A stretch of 64,000 nt of DNA. It comes from Branchiostoma floridae. Lineage: Eukaryota > Chordata > Leptocardii > Amphioxiformes > Branchiostomatidae. Each line of letters starts with the position of its first letter. Position 1 is the first letter of the stretch. The position numbers were made by a program, and so were the translations under genes. Positions 11,942 to 21,929 of the stretch are shown here, one piece after another. The notes under the pieces were generated by a model. That model did not search any database. It was not told the origin of the DNA and worked only from the letters and a program-made list of their open reading frames with translations. The DNA is taken from NCBI RefSeq assembly GCF_000003815.2, contig NC_049994.1, positions 16,685,280 through 16,749,279 on the forward strand, in the 5' to 3' direction.

Positions 11942-14900
11942 ATCAAGATGAAGCCAACGAAGACCGTACCCACACCGATACTGCCCAACATTGAGGACTG
12001 TCAGTGGTCCCCGAGTGTAGCGCACCTCTTCCAGCGCCACTACATTCTGCAAACACCCATGTACTACATACGGTGGATCTATGCTGTCGTCTACTCCCTG
12101 TACCTACTGTTCGTGCTGAGAGCTCCCACCGACGCGGACATCGTTCGCCTTGTGGAGAACACAAGCCTGTGTATGCTGGTTCGTCCCGCAAAGAACGGCA
12201 GGTCGGGTGGATATCTTTTCTTTTTAGGAACTTGTACTTTTTTTATTGTTCGATATACCAAAGAGCTTCCATGAAAGCTCCTTGGATGTACAGTCAAACC
12301 TGTATTAGGGGCCACCTCTACAGAGGGGCCACCTGTCCATAGTGGCCACTTTTTGTCGGTCCCTTGGGTATTTTATCTACAAGTTGCCACCTCTATACAG
12401 AGGCCACCTGTCTATAGTGGCCAAATTTGTCCGGTCCCTTGAGTGGCCGCTATAGACAGGTTTGACTGTACAGTCAAACCTGTATTAGGGGCCACCTCTA
12501 CAGAGGGGCCACCTGTCCATAGTGGCCACTTTTTGTCGGTCCCTTGGGTATTTTATCTACAAGTTGCCACCTCTATACAGAGGCCACCTGTCTATAGTGG
12601 CCAAATTTGTCCGGTCCCTTGAGTGGCCGCTATAGACAGGTTTGACTGTACACGACATCTGCAGTCAATGCACTGTGACATAACGTTTAACTAAAACATA
12701 ACAAAAGGTGACATTTTCAAGCAAATTCGGCAGGTCGGACTTATTCGTTCGGCTGGCAATTACAGGCACCCAAGGCCGCCCAACTAGCCGAGGCTATTAT
12801 AAAGGACTGGCCTTGGGAAGAAATACAGTATACAATGAATAGCATGTCTAGTTTGTTTTGTTTGTTTGAACCTTTATTTATTCATGAAAGCTCAAATCGG
12901 CCTGCAGGCCAATAATACATACAATAATAATACATTGTCTAGTACAATAATACATACAAATTCACACAAAGTATGATACAAGCTACTTTACATTTTACTT
13001 TATTCTTTTTTATTGTCCGATATACACGTCATCTGCAGTCAATGTATTGTGACATAACGTTTAACTTTAACAGGACAGACGAGTACGAGATGACGGTTGA
13101 CGACTGCAAGCTGCGCGCCTCTGGCGGTTATCACCTGAAGCACATGTCGATGCTGTACAAGAAAGGGGAAGACGCCGTCCAGATTTTGCGTTTCACTCGC
13201 AACGGAGTCAACCTTAGCAACAGATCTCAGATATTTTCTACATTATACTTTTACGGAACTCTCTCGTCCCATGTCAAGTGTCATCTCTTCTCCAATAGCC
13301 TGGTCCGACACATCGTGGACAGGGATTTAAAGATTCTCCAAGAGTCGACCTACACGTCAATTCCCTTACATTACGGGCTCTTACATTCGTCCATCAGTGC
13401 CCTACAAAGTGAGGGGAACGTGTCGAGGTTTCTCGGGTACGGAGGGGTCGGCATCAGGGAGAGCCTTATGGAAGAGAGCAGGAATATGCGCGCATGGGAG
13501 GGGCACCAGTCCGGCCGCCGCTGGGACTTACTGGGACAGGAGAGTCTACTCTACAAACTCTTCCGGTTAGTACAAACGTTTATGTCATCCCTGGACCATT
13601 CTCCTACGCAGAGACATCCAACGGCGCCAGCAAACCGCCTCTTGTCTGTACTCTGCTATCTCAACCGTCACCATCAGTTCCTGTGGGTGTCGCCACAAAC
13701 CAGCTGTCAGCCAATCAGAAAATAGGCCTTTCAGTTTTCAAAAGGGATCTCGCATAAGTAGGGGCGACTTATGAATAATATTGTCTATCTATGTCGAGGT
13801 GCATTTCGAATCTGTTCGGCAGTAATAAAATGTTACGATAACTAGTCGCCTCAATATCTGCTTGAACTTTGATACTCTTTTTTTCCTCCATTCGCTTACG
13901 TCATCAGGTCCAGACAAGCACTACGTGACGTCATGAGGCGCCACGGGGTCGATCAGAAGTTGTTGGAGGCGCTTTTCAACCACATCGTCGTCCACGCTAT
14001 GGACCATTATGGCTGCGATAAGTCTTCCAACCTAAGGTGAATCCTCTATCCTATCCTCCCTCGAGCTCTCTCTCCCTCCTTCCATCCACTCACTCACTCA
14101 CTCACTCAGTCACTCACTCACTCACTCACTCTCACTCACTCATTCATTCACTTATTTGCTCCCGCTCATTCACTTACTCGCTCACTCATTTGCTCACTCA
14201 CTCACTCATTCAGTCACCCATTCACTTGCTCGCTCACTCATTCACTCACACACACACTCACTCTCACACACTCACTCACTCTCACTCATTCATTCACTTA
14301 TTCGCTCACTCGCACACTCATTCACTTACCCGCTCGCTCATTCACTCACTCATTCACTCACCCATTCACTTAATCGCTCACTCACTCACAAACTCACTCA
14401 CTCATTCTCTCACTCATTGTCATTCACTCACTCATTCACACACACTCACTCACTCACTCTCATTCACTCACTCTCACTCATTCACTCACTCATTCATTCA
14501 CTCACTCGCTCACTCACACACTCACACACACACTCACTCATTCACTCTCACTCAAAAATTTGGGTAAGTCCTAGATTTGTGCTGAAAATAACCGTTCAAC
14601 TTTGCTTCATGAATGATATACATGTACATGTATATGCAAAGTAGCCTCCATAGCAGACCCTCTGGGGTCTTTTTTGACAGAAGTGTATTATGAGCCCAAA
14701 ATGTCCCCAGTGAGCCTGCTATGGAGGCTATCTGGCAAGTTTGTATACCTTCACATCCATGCTTCCCTCAGGTTTTCCCTCCACCCCTGGCATGTGGGAT
14801 GCAGCACCCACCAGGCCTTCAACACTAACATGTTCCGGGTCCTGATCGTCCGGCCCAACCTCAACCCACTCGCACCCAACACTCTCCGCTCCATCAACAA

Positions 14901-14985
14901 GCCGTTCTACCGGGACTTGTACCGGGAACTGAAGATCATACACCCCCAAGTGGCGGAGGAAGCGACTGCTAGTGTCATGTACTAG
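11942..14985 (+). CDS. Unrecognised four-coding-exon gene
   Basis: Coding exons: 11942-12202 (ATG at 11948), 13069-13567, 13909-14037 and 14770-14985 (stop TAG). All junctions are phase 2: ggcag then gtcggg; aacag then GACAG; ttccg then gttagt; catcag then GTCC; ctaag then gtgaat; cctcag then GTTT. Phase continuity over three introns is the main support. The first donor (gtcggg) is weak. The protein is about 360 residues. It has a short hydrophobic run (YAVVYSLYLLFVL) near residues 47-59, a basic central region, and a C-terminal block with NTLRSINKPFYRDLYRELKI. No family is recognised. A non-coding first exon ending at 11534 is plausible because an acceptor (cgtacag) lies six bases before the ATG. 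Intron 1 holds transposons; intron 3 holds a large CACT microsatellite. Confidence 0.65.
12290..12651. mobile_element. Two tandem CAGTCAAACCTG elements, 180-bp period
   Basis: Two copies in direct tandem, apparently identical over the whole 180-bp period, each with inverted termini cagtcaaacctgt and acaggtttgactg and internal ggccac repeats. Each is bounded by TA and the middle TA is shared. This fits a TA-targeting (Tc1/mariner-like) non-autonomous element duplicated once in tandem. They sit in intron 1 of the unrecognised gene. Family members also lie at 31922-32316 and 40728-42850. Confidence 0.85.
12655..13067. repeat. Intron segment duplicated around a LINE tail
   Basis: The 40-base stretch beginning catctgcagtcaatg and ending gacataacgtttaact occurs at about 12655-12693 and again at about 13027-13066, directly before the exon 2 acceptor. 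Between them lies a LINE-like 3' tail (about 12853-12975) with tttgaacctttatttattca and ggcctgcaggcc. The duplication brackets the insertion and keeps the acceptor side intact. Confidence 0.55.
14075..14560. repeat. CACT/CATT microsatellite
   Basis: About 490 bp of cact/catt tetranucleotides with occasional ca dinucleotide runs, in intron 3 of the unrecognised gene, starting about 40 bp after the donor. It creates long open frames rich in His, Ser, Leu and Thr that are not coding. Confidence 0.95.
14642..14731. mobile_element. Small foldback, TAGCCTCCATAGCAG ends
   Basis: Perfect inverted ends tagcctccatagcag and ctgctatggaggcta around a core of about 60 bp containing ctctggggtcttttttgac and tattatgagc. 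A related right end and core lie at about 62155-62333. No coding capacity. Confidence 0.75.
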
Positions 14986-15044
14986 CTATAACTCAGACTT
15001 CCGATGTTCCGAATATAATTTCATCAGATTGGTAAACCGTAACA

Positions 15045-15254
15045 TAGTAAATGTATGTAAGTTCGCGGGGATTTAATTTCGCGGTAGCGAGAAAAAGGAC
15101 TTTTCGTGGTGGATTTAAGTTCGCGGTAACGCCATAGACTGCAATCTAATATCATAATAGAAAAATGTTCGCGGTGGTTTTAAATTCGCGGTGAAGTGGT
15201 CACCGCGAAAACCGCGAACAATAATCCACCGCGAAAATTTCTGCATTTACAGTA
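15045..15254. mobile_element. TA-flanked palindromic MITE, CGCGGTGG family (copy 1)
   Basis: Palindromic element of about 210 bp built from aagttcgcggggatttaa, atgttcgcggtggttttaa and ccaccgcgaa blocks and ending gcatttacag then ta. Six members are in the window (15045, 32483, 38109, 52262, 60113, 61363), most with termini ctgtaaatgc flanked by TA, as expected for Tc1/mariner-type targeting. Confidence 0.8.
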
Positions 15255-15461
15255 TTAGTGTTTCGTACAATACCAAAGTCGATTCTAAAGTCAAACAAGA
15301 AGATGTGAAAGAACAAAAATAAAGAATCTACTGTTCGGTACATTATATTCTGTGTGTTTAGTCATTTGTTCAACCTTCCTGGCCACTTAGGTTTCTTAAC
15401 AGACTACTAACAGAAGCAACTTTCTGATGCGCACACTCGCATCAGTTTTGGAGTTCCCACA

Positions 15462-15560
15462 CACACTCCGTTCCATCAACAAGCCGTTCTACCAGCACCT
15501 GTACCGGGAGCTGAAGATCATACACCCCCAAGTGGTGGAGGAAGCGACTGCTAGTGTCAT
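15462..15560 (+). pseudogene. Partial duplicate of the unrecognised gene's last exon
   Basis: Encodes TLRSINKPFYQHLYRELKII and then HPQVVEEATASVM, nearly the same as the C-terminus encoded at 14881-14985, with R-D to Q-H and A to V changes. The stop codon is lost and the frame runs into sequence resembling a LINE 3' tail (aagaactttattgcgcaacg). It may be a decayed tandem copy or, less likely, an alternative last exon. Confidence 0.65.
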
Positions 15561-16430
15561 GAAGAAGAACTTTATTGCGCAACGATCGTACACGGTACAA
15601 TGTATGGCAAAAAAAAGAAGAAACAAACTTATCATCCTTATTACTAAAACAAGTATCAAACTTAGTACATATGCAGATTATGAATATAGAATGAAATAAT
15701 TTGCATCCTAATTTCTAGAACAATAAGAGCTAGCCTAAATCATTGATACTGTATTACAATCGAGTGGGGCTAATTATGAGTTTCGGCATTTTTTCTTATG
15801 ACAAAGCAGTCTTTTATATATTCGCCTATTTTAGCATTGTGGGAGTTATTTCATCTGAATATATAATCAATTCTGTCTGTATCATTGAGTCTCTTAAAAT
15901 CTGTTGTATTTGATTCGAGGAATGTGAATAACTCATTACGTGAAACATTGTAATGTATAAAATGTTCTTTAATCACAACAAAGGATTTGGTTCTTCTTCG
16001 CACTGTAGACTAAAAGTAAAAACAATGCACGCGCTGATGGCAGTCATAAACGTTACATGCTATGGTCTCATATGGAGATTTGTGCAGCACTCTTTAACTC
16101 CCCAAAGCTTATATTATGGCGTGAATAGCCATTCCAGTTTAACTGAAATACCTTTCACCGTAAGGTTATATGTTAAAGTTTTGATCCATGGATTTATTCA
16201 GGCATTCAGCACAGTACAGTGGGAGCATGCGGTCTGTTAATGTATCCCTGTTTCTTAGTTTGGTTATTTGCCTGTATCTTACAACAGGTCTTAGTCAGTG
16301 TCATTGACGAAAGACACTGGATACTGTCTGAAACCTCTGACCGCTTCCAAAATCATATCCAGTCGCTGAAATGACTATATTATTATTATTTGGCGTATCT
16401 TATCACCTGGATGCCCAACATTCATCGACG
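15561..16430. other. Non-coding stretch with LINE-like tail
   Basis: The first 50 bases look like the minus-strand 3' end of a non-LTR element. The remainder is AT-rich with no supported exon. Confidence 0.35.
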
Positions 16431-16435
16431 TAACG

Positions 16436-16858
16436 CCGGTTCACCTTAATCCGGGGGTAACCTATATTCGTTGTCTGTAAGAAAAAACGTATTTAGGGAT
16501 ATGAAGTCGACGGACGGTGGTTTCAAATCGGAACATTTTGAAAATATTGAAAATTTAAAAACACTGCACTGTCAGCAGACTTAATAGTCCTAAATGTGCT
16601 GTTTTGAAAGACAACGAATAAAGGTTACCCCACGGATAAAGGTGAACGAGCGTAGGTCACCTTTATCCGTGGGGTAACCTATATCCGTTGTACTTAAAAA
16701 TAGGGTATTTGGGGATCGTCAAGTCGAAAGATGGTAGTTTCACACTGCAATATTTTGAAAATATTTCCATTTGAAACCCACGTCCGTTAACCTGAAACTC
16801 CTAGATACAATTTTTTTTAATGCAACGGATATGGGTTACACCACGGTTAAAGGTGACC
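16436..16858. mobile_element. Two adjacent foldbacks, CACCTTTATCCGTGGGG family
   Basis: Two neighbouring elements of about 205 bp (about 16436-16650 and 16654-16856). Each has ends like tcacctttatccgtggggta and the inverse taccccacggataaaggtga, with internal gtttcaaactgcaatatttt motifs. The family recurs at 24435-25396 (split by an insertion) and 56811-57016. Confidence 0.8.
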
Positions 16859-16904
16859 AAACGGTATGCCTGTTTCATTTTTTTAATTCTGCAAAATTCT
16901 GAAA

Positions 16905-16935
16905 ACCAAGAAATTAAATTGGTGTGGCCGTGATA
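16905..16935. mobile_element. Solo end of a TE terminal repeat
   Basis: Contains aaattaaattggtgtggcc preceded by gaaaaccaag, matching the right terminal repeat of the inner element at 41228-42462. No partner end was found nearby. Confidence 0.5.
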
Positions 16936-17635
16936 CGACATATTTGTCCATACCAACGATTACAACCTACTTAAGAGCACATCAAATAAAGCGAGCCAAC
17001 CCGAACAAAAGCGCGCCCTAATGACCGTATGATATGTCATCATACACTGTGTGCCTTCATCAAATATTTAACAGCCATCTGGTCCTGTACTAGCCGTGGG
17101 GCGACGCGTGTGTTATTATATCCCTTTGTTGTCTCCGGTAAAGCGATACAGTAAATGTTATCCATTATACCGAAAGGTCACACATTTGTTAGCTTCAGTT
17201 CAATACATGTATCAACTTTTAAAAGCTCTCAAAGACTTTGTGTGCTTGCCATTTGTCTTTATTCTGTTCGCTCTATTTACTGTTATACAATTTATGATGG
17301 AATCTTTATTTGGAACTTCGTGCTCGATGGCTGTCTGCAAGGGTAGATACAGACACAATAACATAGGAAGGTGAAAACGTCTGTTCTATCTGCTTGATCT
17401 ATTTGACGCTGCCATTGATGAAAAATGGCCAGAAACGCATGAAAAGAATATTGTTGTATTTGCATGCGTGAAAATTCTTTGATGATAATGGGAATAGTAG
17501 ACAGGTAGATTTGTCAACATAGCCCCGGATGCCACTAGTAGATCAGTCTCCTTTTGTGTAACGTTGGAAAATAAACCTGCGTTTGTTATAAATGAACCTG
17601 TAGGTAATTGATGAATCTCCTTTGACTCTGCTGCA

Positions 17636-17862
17636 ATTTTTCACGCATTCTACAAACAGGTTCTTCGGGATGCTACTGTAGGTCATGGTGAAAGAAGGCC
17701 ATATGGAACTACCTTGAACTTCATGAGATCCATTTTTTTCATACACATTCTGCAAACGATTTCTTCAGACTGCTACTGTAGGTCGTTGTAAGTAAAGCCA
17801 TGGAACTACCTTTACATTAAAGTTATGGGAAACATATTTTCATACCGTCCTTGTGGTTTTAT
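17636..17862. repeat. Two tandem units of about 115 bp
   Basis: Two successive diverged copies, each with gcattctacaaac-like, ttcttcgggatgctactgta-like and ggtcatggtgaaagaaggcc-like blocks. Copy two begins near 17740. No coding sense is evident. Confidence 0.6.
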
Positions 17863-18700
17863 CCCTGTTTTTTTACATTTATTTTATATGCAACACATAT
17901 ACCACGGATTCAAAGCAAAAGTACAATACAATTATCAAACTGAAGAAAAAGAATAGAAATGATACCAGCCAACAAACGCAACAGTAACACATGAAAAAAA
18001 AATCAATAGTGACAGCAATTAGATAACTTAATACAAACAGATAATGAGAAAAGATGATTAACCTAATGCCAGTCTCACACAATAATTGAAATAAAGGAAC
18101 TTCAAACAAACCCTTTTTTATTACACATAGAACCCCGGGTGCGAGTTTGCACAAGGGTTTGCACAAGCTGTCACATGTGTTGACTCAGTTATTTTAGATG
18201 TAGAATTAGACGTCCAGTGTAAGGCAAGGTAAGGCATTTCTAAACTTATTTGTTGTTTCTCGAATTCAGAGAATAATTGTCGGCTGGAAGATAAAAAGAA
18301 AAATTTTGGATAAATAAGATACGCCAACTGGATATGGTACGTAAAAAAAGCGTATAAATCATCTTATAACTCAAGCACTGGATATAATTTTGGAAAAGGT
18401 TATCTGAATCATCTGATCGTTTCCAAAATCATATCAAGTTACTTGAGGATCTGCTTTTTGGAGTCTGGTTGTTGAATGAGACCTCCTTTGTTGAATACAC
18501 ACACCGATTACATTGTTCCCTGCTGTAGCGTGTGCACAAAATTGTGTGGCCCGGGGGTAGAGAAGCGAAGATGAGCGCCGCCTGATGCACCATTTTCGAT
18601 TTTGTGCGGGAAGAACTCAATGTTTTCAGGGTGACCTCTTTTTTTATTGGAAACTTAAAAGATTGAGTGGCGTCCTCGGTGATAGGATTAGTCTATCTCT
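17863..18700. other. Unannotated stretch up to the assembly gap
   Basis: AT-rich; open frames on the minus strand are hydrophobic low-complexity runs. No splice-bounded exon or known repeat is seen. Confidence 0.35.
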
Positions 18701-18800
18701 NNNNNNNNNNNNNNNNNNNNNNNNNNNNNNNNNNNNNNNNNNNNNNNNNNNNNNNNNNNNNNNNNNNNNNNNNNNNNNNNNNNNNNNNNNNNNNNNNNNN
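18701..18800. other. Assembly gap (100 N)
   Basis: One hundred N bases, the usual placeholder for a gap of unknown length between contigs. Order and distance across it should not be trusted. Confidence 1.
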
Positions 18801-20985
18801 AGTAGCCCATGGACTCCGCCCAGTCAGGGGAGCGATACCCACCTGCCTGGCCTGAATCTACGTGTTACGGCGTCATAACCAACGTGGAACGGGGCCTTCT
18901 GATTGGTCCGCGGCGCCTGGCTATATGATAATACAGTATACAAATACTAACCCATCATTAAGCATAACACGCCTATCAACGATTAATCTATGGTTGTAAA
19001 AGGGACCCAAGAACAGCTTCGCCAGAAACATGCATGCTATGTACCGGAGGGTCTGCATGCCTATTTTCGTGAAGTGTAGCGAACTATCATAACCCACTGT
19101 TAATCGTAGCCGGTCCGCTCTAATTCACCGTTAAGTGTTGTGAGCATTAGTATATCATTTGTCAAGCTCCATGAACACAGATGAATACCCCAGTAAACTC
19201 GATGCCAAACATCTCGTACTCCACAATAACGAGTCAATTTACCGTTAAGCGTAGCAAGAAAGCCCCCATGCAGAGCCTCTCTACGCACGCACACCTGTGG
19301 ATTTGTACGGTTTACCGGCGGAGGACATTTTGTGAGTTTGAAACGTGCATATAAGAACATCGTTGCCACTCATATGGCGTTTGCAATTTCGCAATGTCTT
19401 AACGCGTTTCGTTGCCTCAGTCTTTTCAAGAAGGGTGTGACAGAACCAACAGCCTACAAGGATCTAAGACACTCTTCCCCATAACCAGGCAGGTGAATCT
19501 TTCAGCAGGACCATTCCGTGAGCACCTCTGGTTTGCGATCGTCCCGATCGTGCGATGTTTATGACTTGGCCCTTGCGGAGGACGGATACATACATCTGTC
19601 CAGAAGCCAGCAAGATGCTACAAGAAACATAGAGTGATCTTAAGACGTAAAGAAGATCACAAACGGACTGTGCAGCAGACGAACTGTACCACAAAGGGTC
19701 TGTATGTGGTTCTTATTCCCGGATACTCGGTCTAACAAAAGAGAGACCGACTCTTGGAGTCAGACAGTGTGTTGACAGACAAGAAAACGATGCGGCTAGT
19801 ATGACATGCTTCGTAGGTAGGTGGATTTAACAGATATCGTTAGAACAAGCAAAGTCCCTTTTTTGATATCTATCTATTTCGTCGTTGTGTAGGTCATACT
19901 GTATAGCCAGTTATTGGTTCAGGGTATTTGTGAGAACAATGCATAGCCCCTCTTTTTCATATTAATCAATTTCGGCGTTGTTCGGGTCATATCATGTGGT
20001 CAGCTTTTTGGTCAGCATAATTGTGAAGAAAAAAAGCTTAGTCTCTCTTTTTGATTAATCAATTTCTTCGCCATTCTGGGCATATTTGTAAAAACAATGT
20101 ATAGTCCTTCGACTTCTTTTTCATATCAATTTACTAGTATGCTGTCGCTATTCGGGTCTTTAGATCAGCTATTTGTTCGACATTTTTGCCTGAACACGCA
20201 AAAACATCGTTTCTTTGAAACGGCCAGAAGCAGAAATATTACAGTTAACCTTAATCACACATCGGTCTATATATCACATGCTCACTTCTAAGAGGTTTTT
20301 ATTGCCCTTTGTTATTGCGTTAGGCCTTTAAAAGGAAAGGGTGGGAGTTATTTTTATCGAGTTGACGCACCGTTGTGTCGGTGGACTTTACGCCGCGTAA
20401 ACCGATCATACTTATATGGAAAACTACGAAAGCAGGTTTAGTACGGGCTCGTCTTTGATACCGTTACATAACGGAAATGATCCAGGTTATACTTCCGACG
20501 TCTTTCCGCCGAATTTCAAAATCGTGGGAGTCGATTTGTTGTCTCGTCTGAAATTCTAGTATTCTACCCTATCATATTGGACAAGGATTTGTGACCTACG
20601 CTAAACATCGGTAGATCTATAATACGAAATCGTGTAGAGATCGAGGGAGCACCAGTTGTATTGTTGATGGAAAAGTCATTTTAGAGCTCTTTCACTCGCC
20701 ATGCTGTGTGACGACCCTCTTTAAGCCTACGAGAATGCTGAACAACAAACGCACTAGACAACAGAACGGCTGCAAGCGCACAGTACAGGTGAAGCTAGCT
20801 TAAGAGTAACGCCTTCGATGGCGGCTGAAAAAGCAAACGCTTATCTCATAATAACTGCGACCTTTCTGTTTGTTTCTCAAAGGTAGGAAACGCGTCGGTG
20901 GGGATGTGGAGGGCTCGTCATGTGTTACCGGATCTGCGTTGAAATATCACACCGGAAGGCTATATTCTACGTTGGTCCATGTGTA
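18801..20985. other. Unannotated stretch upstream of the Kv gene
   Basis: Positions about 19040-19280 contain the inverted relative of the repeat at the window start (ggagggtctgcatgcc, taccgttaagcgtagc). A minus-strand open frame at 19464-19694 has no recognised domain. Otherwise nothing was identified; a promoter for the Kv gene may lie here but no clear motif is visible. Confidence 0.35.
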
Positions 20986-21690
20986 ACGTTAACTTCTTGA
21001 TACAGACGCATGCAGGTGGATACGTATTGTATATGGACCCATACTGGTGAACACAAACTGTATACGGACGTATACAGGTGAATAGAAACTGTATACGGAC
21101 CAATACAGGTGAATACCTCGTGTGTTCGTGGGTATGGACTCATATAGGTGAGTACCAACTGTATACTGGAGCATACAAGTGACGGCAAACTGTATTCAGG
21201 TGAATACAAACTGTATACGGACCAAAACAGTTGAATACCCCCGCGCGTACCTGTGTGTATGGAATCATACAGGTGAGTACCAACTGTATACGGACTCATA
21301 CAGGTGAATACCTTGTGTATACGGATGAATGCATGCGCAGGTGAATACAAACGGTATACGGACCCATACAGGCGAATACCTTGTGTTTTACGGACGCATA
21401 CAAGTGAATACAAACTGTATACGAACTAATACAGGTGAATACCTCGTGTGTACGTGTGTACCGACTCATACAGGTGAGTACCAACTGCACGTGTGTACGG
21501 ACGCATCATCGGCAAGTGGATACATTCAGTATACGGAACCACACAAGCAGAGCGCATCGTCTCGAAGCCATATAAGAGGATATATTCATGCTCTGTATAC
21601 GGATTTACACGTCAAGTGGATACGGTCTATATACAGAGAAGACACCCTTACACTTACACACGTAAACGTATAAGGTGCCTTATACGGGTA
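20986..21690. repeat. Minisatellite directly upstream of the Kv start codon
   Basis: Many imperfect units (about 30-45 bp) of acaggtgaatacaaactgta followed by tacggacccat, with gtgtgtacgtgtgta insertions, ending about 25 bp before the ATG at 21713. It must lie in the 5' UTR or core promoter of the channel gene. Open frames on both strands reflect the repeat. Confidence 0.88.
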
Positions 21691-21712
21691 TATTCCAACT
21701 TGAGGGAGGACC

Positions 21713-21874
21713 ATGTTGTCTCGCGGACAGGGAGCTTCACGAAGCGGAGCCGCCAGCAGGGCTCGGCGGAGGTGGAGGGAGGACAACCCGCCGGCCCCGC
21801 GGAGGAGCGCCCTGGACGGGCCCGTACAGAAGGTGGTGATCAACGTGAGCGGACTCAGGTTCGTGGAGGACAGT

Positions 21875-21929
<55 letters not shown>

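Noticed and set aside
12091-12342. Overlapping open frames on both strands around the first exon of the unrecognised gene
   Set aside because: Only the frame starting at 11948 joins later exons in phase; the others are shadows.
14037-14644. Open frames of 162-176 codons rich in His, Ser, Leu and Thr
   Set aside because: They are readings of the CACT microsatellite in an intron.
19464-19694. 76-codon minus-strand frame ending KDSPAWLWGRVS
   Set aside because: No recognisable domain, no splice support and no repeat relation; left as unannotated sequence.
20967-21413. 148-codon minus-strand frame (SVYRLYSP-type repeats)
   Set aside because: Antisense reading of the minisatellite before the Kv ATG; no start context, splice sites or domain.
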